Source: a virus. From it: a stretch of 64,000 nucleotides of DNA. Below, in pieces: positions 47,079-56,654 of this stretch. The position numbers and the translations under genes are program-made. Numbering within the stretch: the first letter of the stretch is position 1; each line of letters opens with the position of its first letter. The notes under the pieces are model-generated. The model ran no database searches. It worked only from the letters and a program-made list of their open reading frames with translations, and was not told the DNA's origin. The stretch is from positions 1-64,000 of IMG/VR virus record IMGVR_UViG_3300030328_002692. One strand, given 5' to 3'.

Positions 47079-49736
47079 TTATATTGCGCTAGCATTACTT
47101 GATGTTTCTGATTGTATGCTAGTATCTATTTTATTATATTGACTATACTGTACAAAGTCTATTGTGTACATATGATATGCCGATTGCTTTATTCTTAAAG
47201 TTACCCAACCATCACTTGAAATATACACTGCGGCATCTCCAGTCCAACTTCCTAAGTCATCAATAGTGTCATTATGTAATCCACCGCTCCAATTATGGAA
47301 TTGGTGAATCTTATACATATTAGAACCACTTGCATATCTATAGCCTTTTATAATGAATCCACCCATTATATATTCTGTATTACCGTGTGGAGAGCCTCCT
47401 CCCCACATATTTGTTTTGAGATGATACCAACTGCTTCCATTACCTGATATTTTTGGGCCCCACCAATTATGTATATATCGACCTTGATACCCTGAGGCAA
47501 CAGGTCCTTGTACTTGCATAAATTCTCCAGACCTTAACCATGCATTACCACTGTCTGATGATTCTTTACCAACATAAAAGGTTTGGTAATGCGTACCAGC
47601 TGATCCACCGTCTGCTATCCAAAAAGTTTCATTGCCAGAATTATCTTTAGTCTGGAATGATAAGGTATCTCCACCGCCCAGTCCTTTAACTGTTAATGCG
47701 GCAGAGGGTGAGTTTTCTCTTATTCCTACTTTTCCTGCATCTAAAAATCTAGTCATCAATGCTGAATCTGTTTCATTATAAAAATAAAATCCAGTTGTAT
47801 CATGTTCTAATGAGAAGCTCTTTCCGCCTGTTCTATGCCACCTGTATTTCTTATCAGCTCCTACATTATTAACACTAAGGGTTCCATTAAATGTGGCTGC
47901 ACCTCCTTCTGACATATCAATTCTTAATGCTTCAACAGAAGAACCACCATCATCTCCTGCAAATACTATGTCTTTATCTTGTGTTGGATTGTTAAAGTAA
48001 AAATCTCCACCTGATACATAAGTTTTACCAAAAATACTACCAGAACTATGAAAATGTATTTCTGCATTACCAGCATCAAGAATAATTGTACTAGAAGAAT
48101 CCAAATTTAAGTAACCATTATCAGCTTTAATAACAGCATTAGTACCGTCTGAATAAAGTGCTAAGTCACTACCGGCTCCAAATACTGCTCTATTAGTATC
48201 TCCAAACTTAGCCCAACTATTAAATATAGCTGTGCCTGAATCTGACATATCCAATGTAAGGGCTGTAATAGCACTACCACCATCATCGCCATGAAATGTA
48301 ATATCTCCATCTTGAATAGAAGCCATAAGTTGAATATTGTTGCCATTCTTTCTTATAGAGCCAAACTGTGTTCCACCGTCTTTAAATAAAACATCTTGTC
48401 CGTCTGCATCAAGAGTAATATCTCCAGTTGCATCTAGCTCTATTGCTCCAACTGCTTCTAGTGTTAGTTTGTTTCTTTTGTTACCAAGAGCTACTTCGGA
48501 ACCATTATGTTCTATATAGAACTGTTCTGAATCAGGATTAGTATTAGCATTATAGGTAGCAATTAATGAAGTACCATCTTCTGTTGCGGAAGTAACCTGA
48601 AATAAACGAGTTGGGGAAGCTCCTATACCAACTTTACTATTAAAAGTAGCTGCTCCAGCTGCTGACATATCAAACTCAACAGCAGTAATTGTTGAACCAC
48701 CATCGTTTCCTCTAATTAATATATCTTTATCTTGTACAGTAGATTCAATAAATAAATGACTTGAAGAATTTTTAATTACTCCGATAGCTGTTCCACCATC
48801 GTTAAACCATATATCTCCACCATCTGCATCAAGGACAATATCTCCTGCTACATCTAAAGTAAGATCTCCTACAGTTTGATTAAGAGTCATTGCAGAACCT
48901 GTATGGTATAAAGATGCGTCCCCACCTGAACCAAACACTATTTGACCATTATCAACTAATCTTATGTCATGGTTAAAATAAGCTGTTCCTGCATCTGACA
49001 TATCAAGGGTAAGAGCAGTGATTACTGAACCACCATCGTTACCTTTAAATATTATATCTTTATCAGATAGTAGAGACCTAATGTTAAAGTTATCATCTCC
49101 AACCTGTATTTCCCCAACAGATGTTCCTGACCTTTTATAGATTACATCACTACCTGCAGCATCAAGAATAATATCTCCTGCTACATCAAGAGTTAAGTCA
49201 CCTGTATTATTAGTAATTTGACCAGCTGAACCTGTATGTAAGACTCTTAAATCTAAATCTGCACCTATAAATATAGTTGCATTATCTGTTGCCATAGACA
49301 AATTGCCAGTTGCTGTAACAGTTCCAACATTAACAGCGTTAGAACCAGAACCTATTGGTCCTGTATGTGTACCCGCAAGTATAGAACTTACTGGAATTTT
49401 CTTTAGCGCATTTGAATCACTAATATCTGCAACCATAAGTAAGTCACCTGTAGCTGCCGTTACTTCTGTTAGTGATGTAATAACTGTTATGTCTAGGTGT
49501 TCTTCAGATATAGCATCATCAGCTATTTTAGCTGCTGTAACTGCGTCTGCTCCTAATTGGGAAGTTGTGACTTGACCGTCACCAATATGTTTAGTAAGAA
49601 TACTATTTTGTGCTATCCTGTTGGATGTAACTGCATTATTTGCAATATCTGCAGTCGCAATTCCGCCATCACTTATATGTGCTGATGTTACTGCGTCATC
49701 TTTTACAAGACTGCTTGATACTTTAGTTAGTGCCAT
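47079..49736 (-). CDS. Giant repetitive tail-fibre-like protein, 885 aa
   Basis: The N-terminal repeats (VTSAHISDGGIATADIANNA and following) are related to the neighbours. The central part has at least five copies of a longer unit around DIILDADGGDIxFxDGGT, KDIxFxGNDGGS and ALTLDMSxxGxAxFN (roughly residues 170-620). No S74 domain. The C-terminus contains LHNDTIDDLGSWTGD and aromatic-rich strands that may bind a receptor. It is a long repeat-built beta fibre. Confidence 0.78.
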   Translation of the reverse strand: MALTKVSSSLVKDDAVTSAHISDGGIATADIANNAVTSNRIAQNSILTKHIGDGQVTTSQLGADAVTAAKIADDAISEEHLDITVITSLTEVTAATGDLLMVADISDSNALKKIPVSSILAGTHTGPIGSGSNAVNVGTVTATGNLSMATDNATIFIGADLDLRVLHTGSAGQITNNTGDLTLDVAGDIILDAAGSDVIYKRSGTSVGEIQVGDDNFNIRSLLSDKDIIFKGNDGGSVITALTLDMSDAGTAYFNHDIRLVDNGQIVFGSGGDASLYHTGSAMTLNQTVGDLTLDVAGDIVLDADGGDIWFNDGGTAIGVIKNSSSHLFIESTVQDKDILIRGNDGGSTITAVEFDMSAAGAATFNSKVGIGASPTRLFQVTSATEDGTSLIATYNANTNPDSEQFYIEHNGSEVALGNKRNKLTLEAVGAIELDATGDITLDADGQDVLFKDGGTQFGSIRKNGNNIQLMASIQDGDITFHGDDGGSAITALTLDMSDSGTAIFNSWAKFGDTNRAVFGAGSDLALYSDGTNAVIKADNGYLNLDSSSTIILDAGNAEIHFHSSGSIFGKTYVSGGDFYFNNPTQDKDIVFAGDDGGSSVEALRIDMSEGGAATFNGTLSVNNVGADKKYRWHRTGGKSFSLEHDTTGFYFYNETDSALMTRFLDAGKVGIRENSPSAALTVKGLGGGDTLSFQTKDNSGNETFWIADGGSAGTHYQTFYVGKESSDSGNAWLRSGEFMQVQGPVASGYQGRYIHNWWGPKISGNGSSWYHLKTNMWGGGSPHGNTEYIMGGFIIKGYRYASGSNMYKIHQFHNWSGGLHNDTIDDLGSWTGDAAVYISSDGWVTLRIKQSAYHMYTIDFVQYSQYNKIDTSIQSETSSNASAI

Positions 49737-49738
49737 AA

Positions 49739-52321
49739 TTAACTTACTATGGTTCTATCTGTACTTCTTCTCCAGTTAGTGCCATCGCTAAACGCTAATA
49801 CTGCACCGCCTGTTTCATCTGTTACAAATATAACTCCGCCTGCGACAGCAGTTGGCAATGAAGCAACTGCATAGCTTTTAACTTTTAATACATCAGGCAT
49901 ATCCAACCTAGCTGATGCTAATTTAGCTGAAGTAATACTTGCGTCTGTTGGAACATTTACACTTGTCTGTGTAAATATCATTACTTCTACTGTTGATGTT
50001 GAGGGTGGTGCTTCTGAGAAAGTTATTGTAGTACCTGAAGTACTATAACTTCCTTTCTGCTGATATACACCATCTATAAATACTTGTGTATTATTTTCTG
50101 TAATTGGGGCTAATGATAAAGTAAATGCTACTCTACTTCCATTAACGTTGTTCGGGCTTGACGTTGAACTTGTATAAGTATCAATATTAGTATTTCCACC
50201 AGAAATTAATGCTTTAATATGATGAACTACAATTGTTCTTCCGTTTGCTGGTGCTGTATCAAAGGTTAATCTTGCACTATTTAGTACATAGTCATTTTTA
50301 TTTTGATATACACCTTCTATAAATACCATTAAATTATCTTCGCTATTCGGTATTTGACTTAAATCTACATAGGCTTGAGACCCATCACCTGTGAAAGTTT
50401 GAGTGGTAAAGTTTGACTCTCCACCGCCAATTCCTCCCCAGCTACCAGAGTATCCCTCAAATAAATTATTATCAGTATTAAATCGAATCATTCCAACAGC
50501 CGCACTTCCAGGTCTTTGAGCGGTTGTCCCATCAGGCACTCTTATAGACCCAGTACCACTGAGTACTATATCGTCAGCAATTTGATCTCCTGTGATTTGA
50601 TTATCGTCAATATGTCTAGTTAAAATTGAGTTTGATGCAATTTTTGTTCCATCTACGGCATTATCTGCAATGTTTGAAGTTGCAATAGTATTAGCCGCTA
50701 TTTTTGCTGATGTAACTGAAGCGTTTACTATAGAAGCTGTGACTACTGAGCTAGCTGCTAGTTCGTCGGCTCCTACTGCGTCATCTGCTAAGTGTTCGTT
50801 TAATATGCTACCGTTTGGTATTTTTGCTGCTGTTACTGAGTTAGCTGCTATTAGTCCTGAAGTGATTGCTCCAGTTGCTATCATGCCTGTCTCTACTGCT
50901 TGTGAAGCTATAGTCATAGCACCTGTTGATGCTAGTGTTACATCTCCTGATATTACTTTGTTATCCCAACTGTTAGAGCCATCATAAATCATTAAGTGAC
51001 CTGCAGCTGGAGAAGATACTACTGTGTCTGTCAAAGCTGCTAAAGTTGATACAACACCTGTTAAGTTTGAGCCATCTCCATAAAATGCTCCACCATGAAT
51101 ATCTGCATAAGAACTAACAGTTACATTGCCTGCTGTTGTTCCATCTTCTGTTGTATTGATTGCTGACCATCTGTCTGCACTTTCGTCCCATATCCAACCT
51201 ACGTTGGCTGAGGTTCCTCTTTCGACTATTATACCTGAGTCTTTACTAGGTGTTCCTGTTTCTCCAGAGGAGTATACTGCTAGCGGGTCTGCAACTTTTA
51301 TATTTGTTGTATTTACAGTTGTAGTTGTTCCTGAAACAGTTAAGTTACCTTGAACTACTAAATTTCCTGAGATTGTTGGACTTGCATCTAAAGCGATACT
51401 TACTTGGTTGTTTGTAACTGTTGAAGTTAGGTTTGAGCCACCAGCTATTGTAAAAGTATCTGTACCTACAGTTAGTGTATCGTTAGAGCCTGAGTCTGCT
51501 CCTATAGTAAGAATACTACTTGTAGCTGCTGTTGAAGCTGCTGTAATTCTTCCATCTGCGTCTACTGTTAATACAGGTATTGCTGAACTTGACCCATATG
51601 AACCAGCTGTTACTGCAGTTGCGGTTAATTGAGTTGCTCCAATAGAGCCATCAGCTATTTTTGCTGAAGTTACAGAGTTATCTGCTAGTTTGGAAGTTAC
51701 TACTGCTCCAGTTGCTATTTTATCTGCAGTTACTGCATCATCAGCTACTGCTGAAGCTGTACCAGTTAAATTACCTGTAACATTACCTGTTAGTGTTGCT
51801 ACTAGAGTTCCTGTAACTGTTGCTCCTGTGTTTGTTGTTTCAAACTTTTTAGAATCATTAAAGTAAAGACTTACTGCTCCATCATCAACGAAAGTAGCCA
51901 TAGTTTCACCAGTTCCTAGTATATCTACTTGACTTCCTTTTATTTTTAAGTTTCCTGTTCCTGAATCTTCTACATAAGAATCCGAACCGTCATGATATAG
52001 TAGTAAATCTTGAGAAGTACCTAACTTAATTTGTGCATTATCATTAAATAATACATGACTTGTTAGAGTTGCTATTTGGTCAGCTGTTACAGCGTCATCT
52101 TGTATTTGAAGACTTCTTACTGCATCAGTTTTTATTTCTGAGGCATCTATTGCATTTGCTGCTACTAGTGCGCTTGTTACTGAATTTGCTGCTAATAAAG
52201 AAGTAGTTACAGCTCCTGTAGCTATTTCTCTTGCTGTGATGTTGTTTTCTGCGATTAAGTTTGATGTGATAGCATTTATCGCTGGAAAAGTATCTACTGG
52301 TTTCTTACCTATATATGCCAT
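49739..52321 (-). CDS. Giant repetitive tail-fibre-like protein, 860 aa
   Basis: Two arrays of AxNSVTSAKIAD-type units, at the N-terminus (about residues 10-90 and 190-230) and again at about 480-590. Both are joined to a block with TVSGTTTTVNTTNIKVADP that is shared with the proteins at 43572 and 52852. Near the C-terminus two VFIEGVYQNKNDY/VFIDGVYQQKGSY units repeat. No S74 domain. It is the first of the four long fibre paralogs transcribed from the 54939-54967 promoter. Confidence 0.78.
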   Translation of the reverse strand: MAYIGKKPVDTFPAINAITSNLIAENNITAREIATGAVTTSLLAANSVTSALVAANAIDASEIKTDAVRSLQIQDDAVTADQIATLTSHVLFNDNAQIKLGTSQDLLLYHDGSDSYVEDSGTGNLKIKGSQVDILGTGETMATFVDDGAVSLYFNDSKKFETTNTGATVTGTLVATLTGNVTGNLTGTASAVADDAVTADKIATGAVVTSKLADNSVTSAKIADGSIGATQLTATAVTAGSYGSSSAIPVLTVDADGRITAASTAATSSILTIGADSGSNDTLTVGTDTFTIAGGSNLTSTVTNNQVSIALDASPTISGNLVVQGNLTVSGTTTTVNTTNIKVADPLAVYSSGETGTPSKDSGIIVERGTSANVGWIWDESADRWSAINTTEDGTTAGNVTVSSYADIHGGAFYGDGSNLTGVVSTLAALTDTVVSSPAAGHLMIYDGSNSWDNKVISGDVTLASTGAMTIASQAVETGMIATGAITSGLIAANSVTAAKIPNGSILNEHLADDAVGADELAASSVVTASIVNASVTSAKIAANTIATSNIADNAVDGTKIASNSILTRHIDDNQITGDQIADDIVLSGTGSIRVPDGTTAQRPGSAAVGMIRFNTDNNLFEGYSGSWGGIGGGESNFTTQTFTGDGSQAYVDLSQIPNSEDNLMVFIEGVYQNKNDYVLNSARLTFDTAPANGRTIVVHHIKALISGGNTNIDTYTSSTSSPNNVNGSRVAFTLSLAPITENNTQVFIDGVYQQKGSYSTSGTTITFSEAPPSTSTVEVMIFTQTSVNVPTDASITSAKLASARLDMPDVLKVKSYAVASLPTAVAGGVIFVTDETGGAVLAFSDGTNWRRSTDRTIVS

Positions 52322-52656
52322 TATGTTTGCTCCATTACTGATACGATAGTGTCTACCGATGCTGCTGTGTTTGAGACTACTTTTATTTTATCTCCTGTTT
52401 CTAATACGAGTTTTTGGTCTCCACCTACAGCCACTAATGCGCCTCCAGTATATATCTGGGCGTCTTTTACTATGTTAAAATTATTATTTGCGGAAGAATC
52501 GTAGAATTTTATAGTTACAAGTATAGGACTAGTACTTGACACATTTGCGCAAGTCAATCCGATTACTGTAGCCGTAACTCCACTTCCTGCTGTATAAGCG
52601 TCCGTTAAAGTTGTGCCTGTAGCTGCGATAGCAGCGTTTTTAAAAGTATTTGCCAT
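52321..52656 (-). CDS. Small virion-associated protein, 111 aa
   Basis: The strand-rich, Ala/Thr/Val-rich sequence (TVIGLTCANVSSTSPILVTI, KVVSNTAASVDTIVS) resembles small beta-sandwich virion proteins found between fibre genes in other marine phages. Its exact role is unknown. It shares one base with the neighbouring fibre gene start. Confidence 0.65.
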   Translation of the reverse strand: MANTFKNAAIAATGTTLTDAYTAGSGVTATVIGLTCANVSSTSPILVTIKFYDSSANNNFNIVKDAQIYTGGALVAVGGDQKLVLETGDKIKVVSNTAASVDTIVSVMEQT

Positions 52657-52660
52657 TGTT

Positions 52661-52852
52661 TTATCCTAGTGCTATTGCGAGTGCTATTGCATCGTCTTCA
52701 GAAGCGTCTATTGGTTTTATAGTATTATCTGTTTGTCTAATATATAATTTTCCATCTACTGCGCTAATACATACTTCTCCTATTGCTATGTCATCTACAC
52801 CTGGTGCAGTAGTATTAGTGACGTTTCTTTTTAATTTAATTTGTTGTGTCAT
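52661..52852 (-). CDS. Short fibre N-terminal-like protein, 63 aa
   Basis: IKLKRN at the start, IAIGEVCISAVDGKLYIRQ and TIKPI follow the pattern of the virion-binding N-terminus of phage fibres (IKLKRxxxxxxPxxLxxGELAINxxDGKLY). Here it is a stand-alone 63-aa protein, so it may be a truncated fibre or a separate adaptor. Confidence 0.65.
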   Translation of the reverse strand: MTQQIKLKRNVTNTTAPGVDDIAIGEVCISAVDGKLYIRQTDNTIKPIDASEDDAIALAIALG

Positions 52853-54168
52853 TAGCTATATGTTCCACCGTCTATGTTCTGCATTTGAAAACCAGACCCT
52901 GTTGAGACCATTATTTGACCTGTAGAACCATGAGAAGTCATACCTGTTCCACCATATTGTGTACCTACTGCAGTACCATTCCAAGTACCGCTTCCTATTG
53001 TTCCAACCACTGTCAGATTAGTTAAACTATCTATTGCTGCTTCAAGTGTTGCTTCTGTTGTATTATCTATAACATCAATATTTTGTAGTGTTAAAGTACC
53101 TGAACTATCTGAGAAAGGAACTGAAGAACCAACAGTTAAACCTGTATTTCCTGTTTCAAGATTTGCTTTTAATGTACCAATACTTCCACTAAACACATTT
53201 GAAGTATCAGTAGCGTCTGGAATAAATGCAAATTTATTATCAGATTCATCAAATCCCATAAATGCAAATTTAGTTGCTCCACCTGCATTATATTTAAGTT
53301 TTAAACCTCTATCTAAATTATCATCACTAGAATCATCTCCTAGTTCAAAAATTGGGTCTTTGATTGAAACTGTTGTTGAATTTACAGTAGTAGTTGTACC
53401 ACTTACTGTTAAATTACCTGTAACTGTTAAGTTATCACTAACTGTTACTTCTGATGTGGTATGACCAATTGTTACTGGTATGCCTGATGTTGCTGTAGCT
53501 ACTTTAACACCATTTGTACTATCTGAAGTATCTATTGTAACAGCACCACTTGCATCAACGTCCATAGTAGTAGCATTTAAATCTACTGCCCCGTCTACTG
53601 TTAGTGAGCCGTCAATATCAGTATTATCTAAGTTTGCAACTCCATCAACATCAATATTACCTGATACGTCTAGAGTTGCTGCATCTAGCTCACCTGTTAA
53701 AGTAATATTTCTAAAACCTGTTACGTCTTTGTTAGAATCTACAATTACAGCTTTACTTGCAACTACTGTGCCTACTGTAGAACCGTCTAGTAGATTTAAT
53801 TCTGTTGCTGTAGAAGTTACTCCGTCTAATATATTTAGTTCTGCTGCTGTTGATGTTACAAGTGTATCTGAGCCACTTGTTCCTATGTATAATGCTGCTG
53901 TTCTTAACTCTGAAGTCGACTTATTTGCGTCTACAATTAATGCCGAACTTGCTGTAGTTGTACCATGAGCATGATCCATTAGATTGCTGAAGTAATTACC
54001 GCCTATTACTGTTACAGCGTTTGAGTTTGCAGGGTCACCAATAAATAGCCTTTGTCCCATGTTGGACTGTGTACCAGCCCCACCTGAAAACGCTAATTCT
54101 CCCGCATTTAAAGAACTGGGTGCGGTACTACCTGTCGTTCTTTTAATTTTAATTATGTTTGTTGCCAT
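52852..54168 (-). CDS. Fibre or virion structural protein, 438 aa
   Basis: The N-terminus (IIKIKRTTGSTAPSSLNAGE) is the fibre-attachment pattern. The middle has a beta-repeat region with AELNILDGVTSTATELNLLD and TLDVSGNIDVDGVANLD. A TVSGTTTTVNSTTVSIKDP block is shared with the giant fibres. It ends with IDSLTNLTVVGTIGSGTWNG. It is probably a trimeric structural fibre or collar linking the tail to the giant fibres. Confidence 0.7.
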   Translation of the reverse strand: MATNIIKIKRTTGSTAPSSLNAGELAFSGGAGTQSNMGQRLFIGDPANSNAVTVIGGNYFSNLMDHAHGTTTASSALIVDANKSTSELRTAALYIGTSGSDTLVTSTAAELNILDGVTSTATELNLLDGSTVGTVVASKAVIVDSNKDVTGFRNITLTGELDAATLDVSGNIDVDGVANLDNTDIDGSLTVDGAVDLNATTMDVDASGAVTIDTSDSTNGVKVATATSGIPVTIGHTTSEVTVSDNLTVTGNLTVSGTTTTVNSTTVSIKDPIFELGDDSSDDNLDRGLKLKYNAGGATKFAFMGFDESDNKFAFIPDATDTSNVFSGSIGTLKANLETGNTGLTVGSSVPFSDSSGTLTLQNIDVIDNTTEATLEAAIDSLTNLTVVGTIGSGTWNGTAVGTQYGGTGMTSHGSTGQIMVSTGSGFQMQNIDGGTYS

Positions 54169-54177
54169 TTTATTTTC

Positions 54178-54579
54178 CTAGAATGAGCCACCGTCTAAGG
54201 TAAAGCTCGTAGGGGAAGATCCCCCTGCTGAGGCAATTGTATGCCATTCATATCCACCTGAAACTTGTCTATATACTAATAATTCTTCACTTGAAGTATT
54301 ATACCATAAATCTCCTTCTGCTAAGTTACTGCCTGAAGGAGTTGCAGATTGTCTAAAAAATTGGTCTGCTAAGTCTGCTAGTGCGTCCTGCACATTACCA
54401 CCAGGTAATGAGCCGTGTTGTGTGTAAGTTACATCAGCTGCTAATCCTAAAGCTGTTATCAAGTCTGTACTTGTTGTAACTGTAATAGGATTATCACTCT
54501 GATTAAGAGTTACTTCCGTATTAGTCTCATTAACTGTTACATAAGTTGGAGTTTCTGTTACAGTTACTTGAATCGACAT
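54178..54579 (-). CDS. Virion-associated protein, 133 aa
   Basis: The Thr/Val-rich start (VTVTETPTYVTVNETNTEVT) is followed by ALADLADQFFRQSATPSGSN and LAEGDLWYNTSSEELLVYR, a pattern seen at the N-terminus or linker of phage tail proteins (GDLWxNTxxxxLxVY). Probably a small tail or baseplate decoration protein. It overlaps its upstream neighbour by one base. Confidence 0.62.
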   Translation of the reverse strand: MSIQVTVTETPTYVTVNETNTEVTLNQSDNPITVTTSTDLITALGLAADVTYTQHGSLPGGNVQDALADLADQFFRQSATPSGSNLAEGDLWYNTSSEELLVYRQVSGGYEWHTIASAGGSSPTSFTLDGGSF

Positions 54580-54914
54580 TATCTTGTTACTTGTGGTGTA
54601 AGTGTTACCTTACCCTGCAGTATTCTTGTTACTGCACCTGAAGATGCGGTGATTTCCACATCATATACATATATGCCTTCTTCTATTGCTCCTGTAGCCG
54701 ATGCCGTCATAGACAAAGTTATCTGCCCTGCACTCGCATTGGTTATGGACGCAGTAATTGTGCCCACCACGCTATTCGAATCGTGGCTTGATCGAAACTG
54801 CGAAGCAGCCGAGTACCCAGTTAAGTTCATAACTGAATCGTTTTCCTTAAGGGTAAGCAACCTTGTAAAAGTCGCTCCTTGCTCTATCGTGAAATTATAG
54901 GTTCCTGCTGCCAT
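54579..54914 (-). CDS. BppU/baseplate-like small protein, 111 aa
   Basis: YNFTIEQGATFTRLLTLKE, then NLTGYSAASQFRSS and YVYDVEITASSGAVTRILQG, fits the small beta-sandwich family found in many phage tails (YxFxIxQGxxxxxxxxxxxxxxxxdLTGYxxxxQxR). First gene behind the 54939-54967 promoter; GGAG lies upstream of the start. It likely forms part of the tail tip or fibre attachment. Confidence 0.7.
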   Translation of the reverse strand: MAAGTYNFTIEQGATFTRLLTLKENDSVMNLTGYSAASQFRSSHDSNSVVGTITASITNASAGQITLSMTASATGAIEEGIYVYDVEITASSGAVTRILQGKVTLTPQVTR

Positions 54915-54938
54915 TTTATTATTTTCTCCATGTTTATA

Positions 54939-54967
54939 ATTATACCAAAATTTAAGGTATGTGTCAA
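54939..54967 (-). promoter_or_regulatory. Internal promoter of the fibre operon
   Basis: Minus strand TTGACA (54962-54967), 17 bp, TATAAT (54939-54944), upstream AAAATATTTC. It lies in the only sizeable gap of the virion block (54915-55000) and would drive the fibre genes separately from the tail-tip genes. Confidence 0.85.
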
Positions 54968-55000
54968 GAAATATTTTCTAGATGGGGTATGCTAGAAGTA

Positions 55001-55186
55001 TTATTTTGGGTATTTATCCTTTACTGCCTTTCTACCTAAATAAAAAGTACCTGTTTTAGCGTCTGCTCCGAATTTGCCCCCATCAATATCGTGATAAAGT
55101 TTGTCTAACTGTGTAGCTAGAGTTTCATAATAAGCTGCTCGCTTAGTAGTATTATTTGCACTTGGTTTTAATAAATTTATATTCAT
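55001..55186 (-). CDS. Small hypothetical protein, 61 aa
   Basis: A basic, helical protein with NTTKRAAYYETLATQLDKLY, DIDGGKFGADAKTGTFYLG and RKAVKDKYPK. It resembles short tail-region proteins of marine phages only in size and position. ATGA overlap with the upstream gene. Confidence 0.6.
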   Translation of the reverse strand: MNINLLKPSANNTTKRAAYYETLATQLDKLYHDIDGGKFGADAKTGTFYLGRKAVKDKYPK

Positions 55187-55605
55187 GTGTATCTCGATAC
55201 TTGTATCTTTTGTGTAAAGTCATAGTATTTATCTTTTACAAATTTTATTATAAAAGAGCCTGCCATACTTCCTGTTAATGTTAAAGCCCCGTTAGAGTAT
55301 GTTCCTGCGGAGACATCGTCTAAGAATATCTCCGTTCCTGCGGGACAACCTGTTATTGTTACTGTGCCATCTATGGCTATTGTTGTTGCTGAAAAATTCA
55401 AACTAAAACTATGATAGGCTACTAGGCCGTTTTCTGCATCGTTTACATACCACTGGTCGCATGGTGGTATTTGCTCTAAGCTTTGGGTCATATGTGAAAT
55501 ACCCGCTGCTGCCTGTGTACTTATTATAGTTGAGTCTACAGGTGCATCTGTAGCCCACTTAATGTTTTTGTTTGAATCATAAAAAATATTATATGTAGTG
55601 CTCAT
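55183..55605 (-). CDS. Hypothetical virion-region protein, 140 aa
   Basis: Strand-rich, with NIFYDSNKNIKWATDAPVDS at the start and an Ig/TonB-like beta end (AIDGTVTITGCPAGTEIFLD, YDFTQKIQVSRYT). The GTVTITGCPAGTEIFLDD part recalls a carbohydrate- or Ig-like domain. It is likely part of the tail tip, though unproven. Confidence 0.62.
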   Translation of the reverse strand: MSTTYNIFYDSNKNIKWATDAPVDSTIISTQAAAGISHMTQSLEQIPPCDQWYVNDAENGLVAYHSFSLNFSATTIAIDGTVTITGCPAGTEIFLDDVSAGTYSNGALTLTGSMAGSFIIKFVKDKYYDFTQKIQVSRYT

Positions 55606-56183
55606 AAGCCTAATCCTCCTGTAAAATCCTTTGCTTTAAAAATAACATAAGCATAATATATTGTTTGTTTGTTTGTTCCAAATTCTTCAGCAGGTGCTAC
55701 TCCTGCATCATCATCTCCTACTTCTATACTATGACCAAATTCATGATTATAAATAATTAAATTACTAGTATTAGCAGTTGTTGATACTCCACCAAGATCA
55801 CTCTCTTCCCAGTCACTTTGTTCCTCATCATCAGCAAAATAATAATTCCCCTCTTTGTAGCTATAATCTGAAGGAGTGTACATTCTTGTAGCTACTCCAC
55901 TTGATAAATCACTTGCATAACACCATCTTACTGCGTATAGTGGAACATATCCTAGTCCATGAGAGATTGTTACTGATGTAGGATTATCAACACCACCCGA
56001 ATTATTAGAAGCATATGGTGCTAAAGAACCTTCTCCTTTTGCATGTAGTACCATTCCTCTTACTGACCTTGAATCAAAAGCAAGAGGTGTTGTAAGTGAT
56101 GTATTTGTAACATCTGTATCTTTTTGAGATACAAATAGTCCATAAGTACCGCCTCTGTTTCCTAATAATACTCTGTTTGCCAT
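55602..56183 (-). CDS. Tail-region paralog A (MANR family), 193 aa
   Basis: Begins MANRVLLGNRGGTYGLFVSQ, the same start pattern as the two genes upstream (MANRxxxGxxxxTYGLxxSxxxxDVT). The rest is beta-rich (SVRGMVLHAKGEG, IIYNHEFGHSIEVGDDD), with a GLGYVPLYAVRW segment also present as LGYIPLIISM in the copy at 56655. It is one of three tandem paralogs between fibre genes and tail hub. Function unknown; receptor-binding or decoration is plausible. Confidence 0.68.
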   Translation of the reverse strand: MANRVLLGNRGGTYGLFVSQKDTDVTNTSLTTPLAFDSRSVRGMVLHAKGEGSLAPYASNNSGGVDNPTSVTISHGLGYVPLYAVRWCYASDLSSGVATRMYTPSDYSYKEGNYYFADDEEQSDWEESDLGGVSTTANTSNLIIYNHEFGHSIEVGDDDAGVAPAEEFGTNKQTIYYAYVIFKAKDFTGGLGL

Positions 56184-56185
56184 GA

Positions 56186-56653
56186 TTAGTACAAAGCCGC
56201 GCTAGAAAACCCACCCATTACTGTGAGTGTGAATGTTGCCGCAGTATTTCCTCCATTACTTATAGTTCCTGAACTTGCTCCTGTTAAACCACCATTTATA
56301 AACCTACTAACAGTAGTTGTACTACCACCATCTGATAAGTTAGCATAGCTAGTAGAGGGGTTTGTAAAGAAAAAATTATTGGCACCTAAATTTGCAAAAT
56401 TGATTGTAGAACTAGAACTTGCATTGACAGTAAACGAAGCTGTTGCAGCTGTGCCTGAAAATGGGACTATTTTATATTGCCCTATATCAATGGCTCCTGA
56501 AACGGAGCCTACATTATCTGTATTAAAAATTAATTGGTCTTTCGTACAATTAGTAATATCATCGCCTGTTCTAGATATGTATAAACCGTATTTTCCTCCA
56601 GAGTGTCCTAAATTTGAATTTGTGCTTTTTCCTACTATGATTCTATTTGCCAT
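56186..56653 (-). CDS. Tail-region paralog B (MANR family), 155 aa
   Basis: Starts MANRIIVGKSTNSNLGHSGG, then KYGLYISRTGDDITNCT. The tail (GAIDIGQYKIVPFSGTAATA, then beta strands ending TLTVMGGFSS) differs from its neighbours. It is the middle copy of the tandem family. Confidence 0.68.
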   Translation of the reverse strand: MANRIIVGKSTNSNLGHSGGKYGLYISRTGDDITNCTKDQLIFNTDNVGSVSGAIDIGQYKIVPFSGTAATASFTVNASSSSTINFANLGANNFFFTNPSTSYANLSDGGSTTTVSRFINGGLTGASSGTISNGGNTAATFTLTVMGGFSSAALY

Positions 56654-56654
56654 A

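Noticed and set aside
40992-53968. Numerous long plus-strand ORFs opposite the fibre genes
   Set aside because: They are antisense shadows of low-complexity, codon-biased fibre genes, with no ribosome-binding sites and no protein motifs.
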